NCBI GenBank assembly: GCA_045597205.1 | Contig: JAZODT010000091.1 | Coordinates: 1-22,576 of the forward strand | Length of the DNA stretch: 22,576 bases | Source: UMGS755 sp045597205 | Lineage (GTDB): Bacteria; Bacillota; Clostridia; UBA1381; UBA9506 | Direction of reading: 5' to 3' | Shown: positions 7,983 to 14,179 of the stretch, one piece after another | Position numbering within the stretch: position 1 is the stretch's first letter | How the letters are laid out: every line of letters begins with the position of its first letter | Notes under the pieces: generated by a model | Told to the model about the DNA's origin: nothing | Seen by the model: only the letters and a program-made list of their open reading frames with translations | Databases searched by the model: none | Program-made: the position numbers and the translations under genes

Positions 7983-9284
7983 ATGGAAAAAAAGGTTGCA
8001 TTCTGTACATTGGGATGCAAAGTGAATCAATATGAGTCCGAAGCGGTGCTTGAACAGTTTCTCCGTGCCGGATATGGTCAGGTAGATTTTTCAGAATATG
8101 CAGATGTATATGTGGTGAACACTTGCACAGTCACCCATTTAAGTGACAGAAAGTCCCGCCAGATGATACGCCGTGCAAAACAAGAAAATCCTTCTGCGGT
8201 ACTGGTGGTAATGGGATGTTATAGCCAAACAAATCCTGAAGCTGTTTTAGATATTCCCGGTGTGGATATTGTGATTGGTACTGAACAGAGAACACAAACA
8301 GTTTTCTTGGTGGAACGATTTTTAAAAGAACAAAGCCCTATCAATCTGGTGGCTGAATTGACCGGCCATTGCGGTTTTGAACCTCTTGCCATTGATGGGA
8401 GCGGTCAGCCTCACACCCGTGCGTTTTTAAAGGTGCAGGATGGTTGCAATCAGTTTTGTTCTTATTGCATTATTCCTTATGCTCGTGGACGGATTCGTTC
8501 TCGCAGCATTACCGATACGTTGACAGAAGCTAAAAGATTGGTACAAGCAGGCTTTTGTGAATTGGTGCTAACCGGTATTCACTTAGCCTCCTGGGGCAAG
8601 GATAGCGGAGAAGGAAATTTACTTCAGCTACTGGAGTCTTTGCAGCAGGTGGAGGGTCTTTGTCGCATTCGTTTAGGTTCTCTAGAACCCACCCTTTGTG
8701 ATGAGGTATTTGTGCAGGGCGTGGCAGCGCTTGACAAGGTTTGTCATCATTTTCATCTGTCCTTGCAGAGTGGTAGCGATGCCACGTTAAAACGGATGAA
8801 TCGAAAATATACAACTAAGGTGTATGCTGCGGCGGTGGATCGAATTCGTTGTGTAATGCCTGAAGCGGCCATTACGACAGATGTGATTGTGGGCTTTCCC
8901 GGAGAAACAGAGGAAGAATTTGCAGAAACAGTAGCGTTTTTAGAAAAAATTCGTTTAGCCGATGCCCATATTTTTAAATATTCCCCTCGTCAGGGCACAC
9001 CGGCGGCCAAAATGCCTTGTCAGATTGCTCCGGAAATAAAGGAAGCGCGCAGCAAAACACTTTTAAAATTGACGGAGACAAACAAACAACAATTTGAAGG
9101 CGCGTACATAGGCAAACAAGAATGGGTGTTGTTTGAGCAGGAAACAGAACCAGGTGTTTATGAAGGGAAAACGCAGAATTATGTGACCGTTTTGGTAAAA
9201 TGCAACCAAAACCTAACGGGGAAGCTGTTACCTGTTTTAATACAATCTTACCACCAAGGTGTGTTGCGGGGAACGATTGTGTAA
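7983..9284 (+). CDS. mtaB: MtaB, tRNA (t6A37) C2-methylthiotransferase
   Basis: A 433-residue radical-SAM methylthiotransferase that converts t6A37 to ms2t6A37 in tRNAs reading ANN codons. The N-terminal UPF0004 domain carries the three cluster cysteines C12 (CTLGCKVNQYES), C48 and C79. The radical-SAM domain has CxxxCxxC at C155, C159 and C162 (CNQFCSYC), binding the second [4Fe-4S] cluster and SAM. A TRAM-like RNA-binding tail follows from about 370. The GCKVNQYES motif and length favour MtaB over MiaB or RimO. The ATG at 7983 is preceded by AGAAGGA. Last gene of the compact cinA-to-mtaB series; a 118-bp gap follows. Confidence 0.95.
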   Translation: MEKKVAFCTLGCKVNQYESEAVLEQFLRAGYGQVDFSEYADVYVVNTCTVTHLSDRKSRQMIRRAKQENPSAVLVVMGCYSQTNPEAVLDIPGVDIVIGTEQRTQTVFLVERFLKEQSPINLVAELTGHCGFEPLAIDGSGQPHTRAFLKVQDGCNQFCSYCIIPYARGRIRSRSITDTLTEAKRLVQAGFCELVLTGIHLASWGKDSGEGNLLQLLESLQQVEGLCRIRLGSLEPTLCDEVFVQGVAALDKVCHHFHLSLQSGSDATLKRMNRKYTTKVYAAAVDRIRCVMPEAAITTDVIVGFPGETEEEFAETVAFLEKIRLADAHIFKYSPRQGTPAAKMPCQIAPEIKEARSKTLLKLTETNKQQFEGAYIGKQEWVLFEQETEPGVYEGKTQNYVTVLVKCNQNLTGKLLPVLIQSYHQGVLRGTIV

Positions 9285-9344
9285 GTTTCAGCAAGGAATC
9301 CTTTCCCAAATTAAAGGTATAACTCTCACGATTACATTTAATTT

Positions 9345-9375
9345 TGCATAGAAAAGCACTGCCTAGAATAGACTA
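9345..9375 (+). promoter_or_regulatory. Possible sporulation (sigma-G-like) promoter of cwlD
   Basis: TGCATA at 9345-9350 and TAGACTA at 9369-9375 are 18 bp apart. This fits the sigma-G -35 consensus TGMATA fully and the -10 CATACTA at five of seven positions. CwlD is made in sporulation in Bacillus and Clostridium, so a forespore-type promoter is plausible. The match is degenerate and could be chance. Confidence 0.3.
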
Positions 9376-9392
9376 AAACCAAAAGGTTTTAG
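9373..9392 (+). promoter_or_regulatory. Hairpin touching the cwlD ribosome binding site
   Basis: CTAAAACC (9373-9380) and GGTTTTAG (9385-9392) form a perfect 8-bp stem with an AAAA loop. The 3' arm shares its last AG with the Shine-Dalgarno AGGAG at 9391-9395, which sits 7 bases before the ATG at 9403. It lacks a T-run and so is unlikely to be a terminator; it could reduce ribosome access. Confidence 0.4.
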
Positions 9393-9402
9393 GAGCGGTT
9401 TC

Positions 9403-10122
9403 ATGTTGATTTTTATTAAAAAAGGGAATTTGTTTTTGCTTGCAGGTATTTTGTTTTTAAGTGTGTTGGGTGTTGGCCTAGCATTGCGCCGTTCAGAAAA
9501 AATTCATGAAGTGATGGCGGTTCCGGGCTTTGGAAAACGCATTATTTTGGATGCTGGTCATGGCGAACCGGATGGTGGTGCAGAAGGTCCTGACGGCGTT
9601 TTGGAAAAAGATTTGAATTTAAGCATTGTTCGCTTTTTGCAAGAATATTTAGAACAGAGTGGTGTGGAAGTCTGGTTGACGCGCAGTGATGATGCAGGTA
9701 TTTATGATGTGGGGAGCCAAACGATTCGGCAAAAAAAACGAAGTGATTTACATAACCGCCAAACCATTATGAATGATTCGGATGCGGATGTGTTTGTCAG
9801 TATTCATATGAATAAATTTGAAGAGGCAAAATATAGTGGCCCACAGGTTTTTTATAGTGGTCAGCAGGAAGAGTCCAAACCATTGGCACAGTGCTTGCAA
9901 CAATCCTTAATTTCGGTGCTAAAGCCTGTGTCTGAGCGAACCATTAAAAAGGCAGGAAAAGATATTTATCTCTTGTCCCATGCTAGTGTTCCGGCGGTTT
10001 TAATTGAGTGCGGGTTTTTATCTAATGCCCAAGAGGCAGCGCTTTTACAAACAGAAGCGTATCAAAAAAAAGTGGCCTGGGCCATTTATTGTGGACTGGT
10101 CCAATATTTTGCAGAGTTTTAA
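9403..10122 (+). CDS. cwlD: CwlD-like N-acetylmuramoyl-L-alanine amidase
   Basis: A 239-residue zinc-dependent amidase (Amidase_3 family) that cleaves the MurNAc-L-alanine bond. An uncleaved signal/anchor helix at about 8-28 holds it on the outer face of the membrane. Zinc ligands and catalytic residues are visible: H53 in LDAGHGEPDGG, E68 in LEKDLNLS, H135 in VSIHMNKF, and E202 in LIECGFLSN. Length and layout match B. subtilis CwlD (about 237 residues), which acts with PdaA to form muramic-delta-lactam in spore cortex. This points to a spore-former, though a vegetative amidase of the same fold is possible. Start ATG 9403 with AGGAG at 9391-9395. A possible sigma-G promoter and a hairpin overlapping the binding site lie upstream. 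Confidence 0.85.
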   Translation: MLIFIKKGNLFLLAGILFLSVLGVGLALRRSEKIHEVMAVPGFGKRIILDAGHGEPDGGAEGPDGVLEKDLNLSIVRFLQEYLEQSGVEVWLTRSDDAGIYDVGSQTIRQKKRSDLHNRQTIMNDSDADVFVSIHMNKFEEAKYSGPQVFYSGQQEESKPLAQCLQQSLISVLKPVSERTIKKAGKDIYLLSHASVPAVLIECGFLSNAQEAALLQTEAYQKKVAWAIYCGLVQYFAEF

Positions 10123-10143
10123 AGAATACAAAGGAGAGGCACC

Positions 10144-11286
10144 ATGAAAAAAATTAAAATACCTTATTTAAATGTTTTGCCGGTATTACTGATTGCTTTT
10201 TTATTATTTAAGCTGGTGGATAACACAGAACTTTCTATTGGCGGTGTTTTGCACATTGCCTATGGTTGCATTGCTTATTTTGTATCCGGTTTGGTGATAG
10301 CCTATCTTTTAAATCCGGCCATGGTGTTTTTTGAAAACTTAATTAAATCCCAAAAAGATAGAGACAAAACAAAAAAATTAAAACGTGCCGGTGTCATTGC
10401 GTTTATATATCTTTTGTTAATTGGCATTGTAACAATTTTTATTGTTGCTATCATTCCTACCATCCGCAACGGGGTGCAGGAAATTACGGAAAATATGCCC
10501 CTTTACACCAATCGGGTTAAACAGTGGATTGAACGATTTTCTTATGTACAAAGCCCTGAATTTTCCAACGTTTTAGAAGGATGGGTAGAGGATGGTACAC
10601 AGTTTATTTATAACTGGCTTAACGGCTTGGATTTTTCTTCTATCAGTAATGCGGTAACCTCTGGTGTTAACAGCGTTGCTACAGCTGTGTTGCGGTTTGG
10701 ATTTGGAGTTATTATTTCTGTTTATTATTTATATAGTAAAGAGAGACTGATGATTGGCATAAAGAAATTTATTTATGCTGTATTCAGTCGCGAAAGAGCC
10801 GAACGCATTTTTTTAGTTGGTCGGCAAATTAATACTATCTTTTTAAATTATATCGTCAGTAAGCTCTTACAATCAATGATTATGTTCATTGTGGGTATGG
10901 CGGTTTTAGTGCCATTTGGCATTCCCCTTGCGCCTCTGGTAGCCTTGATTATTGCCGTTACGAACATGATTCCATATTTTGGTCCAACGTTGGGGGCAAT
11001 TCCTTGTGTGCTTTTGGTTATGTTTTATAGTCCCGTTAAGGCGTTATGGGTGATTGTTTATGTTGTGGCAGTGCAAGTGCTGGATAATACAGTAGTCGGC
11101 CCCAAGGTTATGTCAGAGCAAGTTGGCATTAGTCCGCTTTTAGTTATTGCCGGGGTAACGTTGGGCGGCACGTTTGGCGGTATTTTAGGCATGATTTTGG
11201 GTGTGCCTATAGTGGCGATTGTAAAATTGGTATTTTATGACCCCTTTATTGAAAAAAGATTGAATGAAAAAGGGATAGAGAATTAG
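10144..11286 (+). CDS. AI-2E family (PerM/YdiK-type) membrane transporter
   Basis: A 380-residue polytopic membrane protein of the AI-2E family transporter group (PF01594). Hydrophobic segments occur at about 8-25 and 33-53, then 80-102, followed by an extracytoplasmic amphipathic region (about 103-170). Further segments start at about 180 and continue to about 365, including the family's NMIPYFGPTLGAIPC region and the GGTFGGILGMILGVP motif near the end. Members are linked to autoinducer-2 export, Na+/H+ antiport or unknown substrates; the substrate here cannot be told. ATG 10144 has AAAGGAG at 10131-10137 and lies 21 bp after cwlD, so the two are probably co-transcribed. Confidence 0.88.
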   Translation: MKKIKIPYLNVLPVLLIAFLLFKLVDNTELSIGGVLHIAYGCIAYFVSGLVIAYLLNPAMVFFENLIKSQKDRDKTKKLKRAGVIAFIYLLLIGIVTIFIVAIIPTIRNGVQEITENMPLYTNRVKQWIERFSYVQSPEFSNVLEGWVEDGTQFIYNWLNGLDFSSISNAVTSGVNSVATAVLRFGFGVIISVYYLYSKERLMIGIKKFIYAVFSRERAERIFLVGRQINTIFLNYIVSKLLQSMIMFIVGMAVLVPFGIPLAPLVALIIAVTNMIPYFGPTLGAIPCVLLVMFYSPVKALWVIVYVVAVQVLDNTVVGPKVMSEQVGISPLLVIAGVTLGGTFGGILGMILGVPIVAIVKLVFYDPFIEKRLNEKGIEN

Positions 11287-11288
11287 CG

Positions 11289-11310
11289 TACAATCGAATG
11301 GTTGTATATT
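11289..11310 (+). terminator. Weak candidate terminator after the AI-2E gene
   Basis: TACAATC (11289-11295) and GGTTGTA (11300-11306) form a 7-bp stem (one G-T pair) with a GAAT loop, followed by an AT-rich but not U-only tail. It starts just after the stop codon and precedes the rpmE promoter. Confidence 0.35.
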
Positions 11311-11330
11311 ATATTTTACTTAAAAAAAAC

Positions 11331-11359
11331 TTGCAAAGTTAAAAAATATATGCTATAAT
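11331..11359 (+). promoter_or_regulatory. Sigma-A promoter of rpmE
   Basis: TTGCAA at 11331-11336 and TATAAT at 11354-11359 are exactly 17 bp apart, with an extended -10 TG at 11351-11352. This is one of the best promoter matches in the window and lies 40 bp before the rpmE start. Confidence 0.8.
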
Positions 11360-11398
11360 CATTGTGTTATGCTATATGGTTTGAAAGAGGTGAAACAA

Positions 11399-11605
11399 AT
11401 GAAAGCAGGAATTCATCCGGATTATAAAGACACCACCATTAAATGTGCGTGTGGTAATGTAATTGAAACCGGTTCCACAAAAGAGAATATCTCAGTTGAA
11501 ATTTGTTCCAAGTGTCATCCGTTCTTTACCGGTAAGCAGAAGTTGGTTGATACCGGCGGACGTGTTGAGAAGTTCAGAAAGCGTTTCGGCTTGAAAGAAC
11601 AATAA
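11399..11605 (+). CDS. rpmE: 50S ribosomal protein L31, zinc-binding type
   Basis: A 68-residue ribosomal protein L31 of the large subunit. It is the zinc-binding form, with C16, C18, C36 and C39 in the motifs KCACGN and CSKCHPFFTGKQK, followed by the conserved basic tail VEKFRKRFG. The ATG at 11399 is chosen because it has GAAAGAGGTG at 11383-11392 and gives the usual MKxGIHPDY start. An upstream ATG at 11369 in the same frame lies only 10 bases after the -10 box and is unlikely. In species with two L31 paralogues the zinc form is replaced under zinc starvation; no second copy is in this window. Confidence 0.95.
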   Translation: MKAGIHPDYKDTTIKCACGNVIETGSTKENISVEICSKCHPFFTGKQKLVDTGGRVEKFRKRFGLKEQ

Positions 11606-11662
11606 GTTTTTAGACTTAAAATCGGTTTGAACCCTTGGAAAAAATGATGGAGGTAATGGCCA

Positions 11663-11899
11663 ATGTTAGCAGTACAGATTCTGCATATCATCGTTACAAT
11701 TATCCTGATTTTCGTTGTCCTGTTCCAGTCCGGTAAGCAGGCAGGTTTGTCAGGCTCTATCGCCGGCGGTTCTGAAACCTTTTTCGGCAAGAACAAGGGC
11801 AGAACAATCGATGCGATTTTAGAAAAATGGACATCTGTGGTTGCCATTTTGTTTTTGGTGACTTCTGTTGCGTTGTTCTTTTTAGGTAAAGGCGCGTAA
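11663..11899 (+). CDS. secG: SecG, preprotein translocase subunit
   Basis: A 78-residue SecG, the small accessory subunit of the SecYEG protein-conducting channel. Two transmembrane helices (about 3-22 and 53-75) flank the conserved QSGKQAGLSGSIAGGSETFFG loop region, a hallmark of the family. The ATG at 11663 is preceded by GGAGGT at 11649-11654. It follows rpmE by 57 bp with no terminator between, so it may share the rpmE promoter. In many Firmicutes secG is followed by rnr, smpB and ssrA; here a terminator and efp follow instead. Confidence 0.93.
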   Translation: MLAVQILHIIVTIILIFVVLFQSGKQAGLSGSIAGGSETFFGKNKGRTIDAILEKWTSVVAILFLVTSVALFFLGKGA

Positions 11900-11925
11900 A
11901 CTGACGATGCAGGGTTTAAGTTAAT

Positions 11926-11942
11926 AACCCCGCAGAGGGGTT
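11926..11942 (+). other. GC-rich hairpin downstream of secG
   Basis: AACCCC (11926-11931) and GGGGTT (11937-11942) form a 6-bp stem, with two more flanking pairs possible, around a GCAGA loop. There is no T-run after it, so it is not a typical terminator. It may protect the secG mRNA end or be chance. Confidence 0.35.
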
Positions 11943-11991
11943 GTAACGTTTGTTGAAACAAATTCGTTTCTGCAGTTGTTATGAAAGTGTG

Positions 11992-12027
11992 AAAACCGTG
12001 CGTTTTAAACAAAGCGTACGGTTTTTT
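11992..12027 (+). terminator. Rho-independent terminator after rpmE-secG
   Basis: AAAACCGTGCG (11992-12002) pairs with CGTACGGTTTT (12015-12025) to give an 11-bp stem with one G-T pair, followed by a T-run to 12027. A second, much weaker GGCT/AGCC hairpin with a T-rich tail lies at 12051-12080. Confidence 0.8.
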
Positions 12028-12086
12028 GTCGCTTTTATCAAAAAAAGAAAGGCTTGTAGCCATTTTTAATTTTTTTAGTTTTAGGG

Positions 12087-12124
12087 TTGCATTTTTTTTC
12101 GTTATCGTATAAACTATATATAAT
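12087..12124 (+). promoter_or_regulatory. Probable efp promoter region
   Basis: TTGCAT at 12087-12092 is followed by two possible -10 boxes, TATAAA at 12108-12113 (15-bp spacer) and TATAAT at 12119-12124 (poor -35 at 17 bp). A promoter is expected because a strong terminator lies just upstream; which box is used cannot be decided. Confidence 0.45.
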
Positions 12125-12153
12125 GGTACATATGAATATAATGGAGGTTTGTT

Positions 12154-12711
12154 ATGATTTCAGCAGGTGAATTTAGAAATGGTGTTACCTTTGAATTTGA
12201 GGGTAACGTATATCAAATTGTAGAATTTCAGCATGTAAAGCCGGGCAAAGGTGCGGCTTTTGTAAGAACCAAGTTAAAGAATGTTATTTCCGGTGCGGTT
12301 GTAGAAAAAACTTTCCGTCCTACCGAAAAAATGCCCAAAGCGCATATTGAACGTAAAAACATGGCATACTCTTATAACGATGGTGATTTGTATTATTTTA
12401 TGGATAATGAAACGTTCGATATGATGCCTCTTTCTCAGGAACAGCTGGGCGATGCTTTAAAGTTTGTTACTGAGAATATGAACGTAACCGTTCTTTCTTA
12501 CAAAGGTTCTGTATTTGGTGTTGAACCCCCGACCTTTGTTGAATTGAAAGTTACAGAAACTGAGCCCGGCTTTAAGGGTGATACCAGTACCGGCGCAACC
12601 AAGCCCTGTACTTTAGAAACTGGTGCAACCATTAACGTTCCCCTGTTCGTTGATGAAGGGGATGTTATCCGTGTGGATACCAGAACCGGCGAATATATGG
12701 AACGCGTATAA
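12154..12711 (+). CDS. efp: Elongation factor P
   Basis: A 185-residue elongation factor P, which relieves ribosomes stalled at polyproline stretches. Three beta-barrel domains of normal size are present: an N-terminal KOW-like domain starting MISAGEFRNG, a central OB domain and a C-terminal OB domain ending in RVDTRTGEYMERV. Lysine 32 in HVKPGKGAAFVR occupies the tip residue that is modified in B. subtilis (aminopentanol) and E. coli (beta-lysine). The start has ATGGAGG at 12140-12146. The following gene is 38 bp downstream and likely co-transcribed. Confidence 0.97.
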   Translation: MISAGEFRNGVTFEFEGNVYQIVEFQHVKPGKGAAFVRTKLKNVISGAVVEKTFRPTEKMPKAHIERKNMAYSYNDGDLYYFMDNETFDMMPLSQEQLGDALKFVTENMNVTVLSYKGSVFGVEPPTFVELKVTETEPGFKGDTSTGATKPCTLETGATINVPLFVDEGDVIRVDTRTGEYMERV

Positions 12712-12749
12712 TTTATTACGATTCTTTGATTTGTAAAAGGAGAATGATT

Positions 12750-13166
12750 ATGGCATATTTATCCGAAAAAGCGGCCTATTTAAAAGGCCTTGCAGATGGA
12801 CTTAAAATCGAAGATAAAAGCGATGAAGGTAAAATGATTGCAAAACTCATTGATTTGATGGAAGAGTTTGCATCCAGCATTGAAGATGTTAATGATGCCG
12901 TTGAAGAATGTGAAGAACGGATTGACGATTTAGAAGATTTTGCTGAAGAGTTATCTGATTGTTTCTCTGACTGTGAACATGACGGTTGTAGTTGCTGTGA
13001 CTGTGATGAGGACGAATTGGATGATGAAGAGCTTGAAGATGTTGAATTTTATGAAGTTGAATGTCCTCATTGCAATGAAAAAGTTTACTTCGATGAAGAT
13101 ATGATTGACGGCGAGTTGGTTTGCCCCAACTGCAGCGAAGCAATCGAAATTGAAATTGATGCGTGA
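12750..13166 (+). CDS. CD1247-like acidic protein with cysteine cluster and C-terminal zinc ribbon
   Basis: A 138-residue, very acidic protein of unknown function. The N-terminal helical part (1-70, beginning MAYLSEKAAYLKGLADGL) resembles the CD1247 N-terminal domain found in Clostridia; that name is from memory. It is heptad-like and probably coiled coil. A cysteine cluster follows (C71, C75, C80, C82, C83, C85), then an Asp/Glu run, and a C-terminal zinc ribbon with CPHC at C105/C108 and CPNC at C125/C128. The ATG at 12750 is used because AAAAGGAGA (12735-12743) is at proper distance; the ATG at 12744 is too close to it. It lies 38 bp after efp and ends just before a strong terminator. Confidence 0.75.
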   Translation: MAYLSEKAAYLKGLADGLKIEDKSDEGKMIAKLIDLMEEFASSIEDVNDAVEECEERIDDLEDFAEELSDCFSDCEHDGCSCCDCDEDELDDEELEDVEFYEVECPHCNEKVYFDEDMIDGELVCPNCSEAIEIEIDA

Positions 13167-13176
13167 TTGATTTTTT

Positions 13177-13210
13177 AAGAGACTGTTGCTTAGCAATGGT
13201 CTCTTTTTCT
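13177..13210 (+). terminator. Rho-independent terminator after the efp operon
   Basis: AAGAGACTGTTGC (13177-13189) pairs with GCAATGGTCTCTT (13193-13205) over 13 bp with two G-T pairs and a three-base loop, followed by a T-rich tail. A run of six T before the left arm could support termination from the other strand too. Confidence 0.85.
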
Positions 13211-13267
13211 TTTGTTAGATTCTTTAATTAAAAATCTTAAAAAATACTATGAAAAAAAAGCGGAATA

Positions 13268-13276
13268 TGGTACAAT
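13268..13276 (+). promoter_or_regulatory. Extended -10 promoter of the ECF transporter operon
   Basis: TGG followed by TACAAT (13271-13276) gives an extended -10 element. No good -35 box is seen at 16-18 bp upstream. It lies 33 bp before the ecfT ATG, downstream of a terminator. The leader is too short for a cobalamin or thiamine riboswitch. Confidence 0.5.
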
Positions 13277-13309
13277 AAAAGGGTAAATGAAATTAGGGAC
13301 AGGAAGAAA

Positions 13310-14179
13310 ATGAAAGAATTTAAAAATTATCATCCTTTGGTTAATTTTATATACTTTCTGGCGGTGATTACCTTTGCCATGCTGATTATGCATCCGGCTT
13401 ATGTGGCCGTCTCTTTGGGTTGCAGTTTTATCTATTCTGTGCTTTTAAAAGGCAGATGTGCGATTCGGTTTAATCTTTTGGTAATTCTGCCTATCATTCT
13501 GTTTTTAGGCGCTGTTAACCCTTTGTTTAATCATGAAGGGGTCACCATTTTAGGTTACCTACCCTCCGACAATCCCTTAACCTTAGAATCAATTTTATAT
13601 GGGCTTTGCGCAGGGTCAGTTTTAGGCAGTGTAATTTGTTGGTTTTCGTGTTATAATGAGATTATGACCAGTGATAAATTTGTTTATTTGTTTGGTCGTA
13701 TTATGCCGTCATTATCCTTGCTGTTTTCTATGAGTTTGCGGTTTGTGCCCCGCTTTAAACATCAGTTTAGGCAGGTGGCGTTGGCACAAAAAAGTATGGG
13801 ACATAATGTTTTTGAGGGCAACCTGATCAAGCGAATGAAAAGTGGCCTTTCCATTTTGTCTGTTATGGTTACCTGGTCACTGGAAAATGCAGTAGAAACC
13901 GCAGACAGCATGAAAAGTCGTGGATATGGCATGCCCGGCAGAACAGCTTTTTCACTTTTTAAATGGAGTGTAAGAGATGGCTTTGCCCTGTTGCTTTTGG
14001 GATTTTTGGCTTGTGTTTTATTGATTGCGACGATTTTCGGATTTATTAACGTGCAATATTTTCCGTTCATTTCCATGGCAGAACCGTCAGTTTTTTCGGT
14101 TGTCATGTTGCTGTGCTATGGATTGCTGTGCACTATGCCAATGGTACTGGAAGCAAGGGAGGCCAAAAAATGGCGATAA
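13310..14179 (+). CDS. ecfT: Energy-coupling factor transporter transmembrane protein EcfT
   Basis: A 289-residue EcfT (CbiQ family), the membrane scaffold joining ATPases and the substrate-binding S component in ECF vitamin importers. Hydrophobic segments lie at about 12-28, 30-47, 53-70, 93-115, 216-240 and 250-275. The cytoplasmic coupling region includes the family's AxxRG-type motif, here DSMKSRGYG with SRG at 203-205. ATG 13310 has AGGAAG at 13301-13306. Its last 10 bases overlap the start of the fused EcfA-EcfA-S gene, so translation is likely coupled and the two products probably form one transporter. Substrate is not evident. Confidence 0.88.
   Translation: MKEFKNYHPLVNFIYFLAVITFAMLIMHPAYVAVSLGCSFIYSVLLKGRCAIRFNLLVILPIILFLGAVNPLFNHEGVTILGYLPSDNPLTLESILYGLCAGSVLGSVICWFSCYNEIMTSDKFVYLFGRIMPSLSLLFSMSLRFVPRFKHQFRQVALAQKSMGHNVFEGNLIKRMKSGLSILSVMVTWSLENAVETADSMKSRGYGMPGRTAFSLFKWSVRDGFALLLLGFLACVLLIATIFGFINVQYFPFISMAEPSVFSVVMLLCYGLLCTMPMVLEAREAKKWR

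Noticed and set aside
11515..12063. 182-codon minus-strand frame across rpmE and secG
   Set aside because: It runs antisense through two conserved genes and a terminator; composition is not protein-like.
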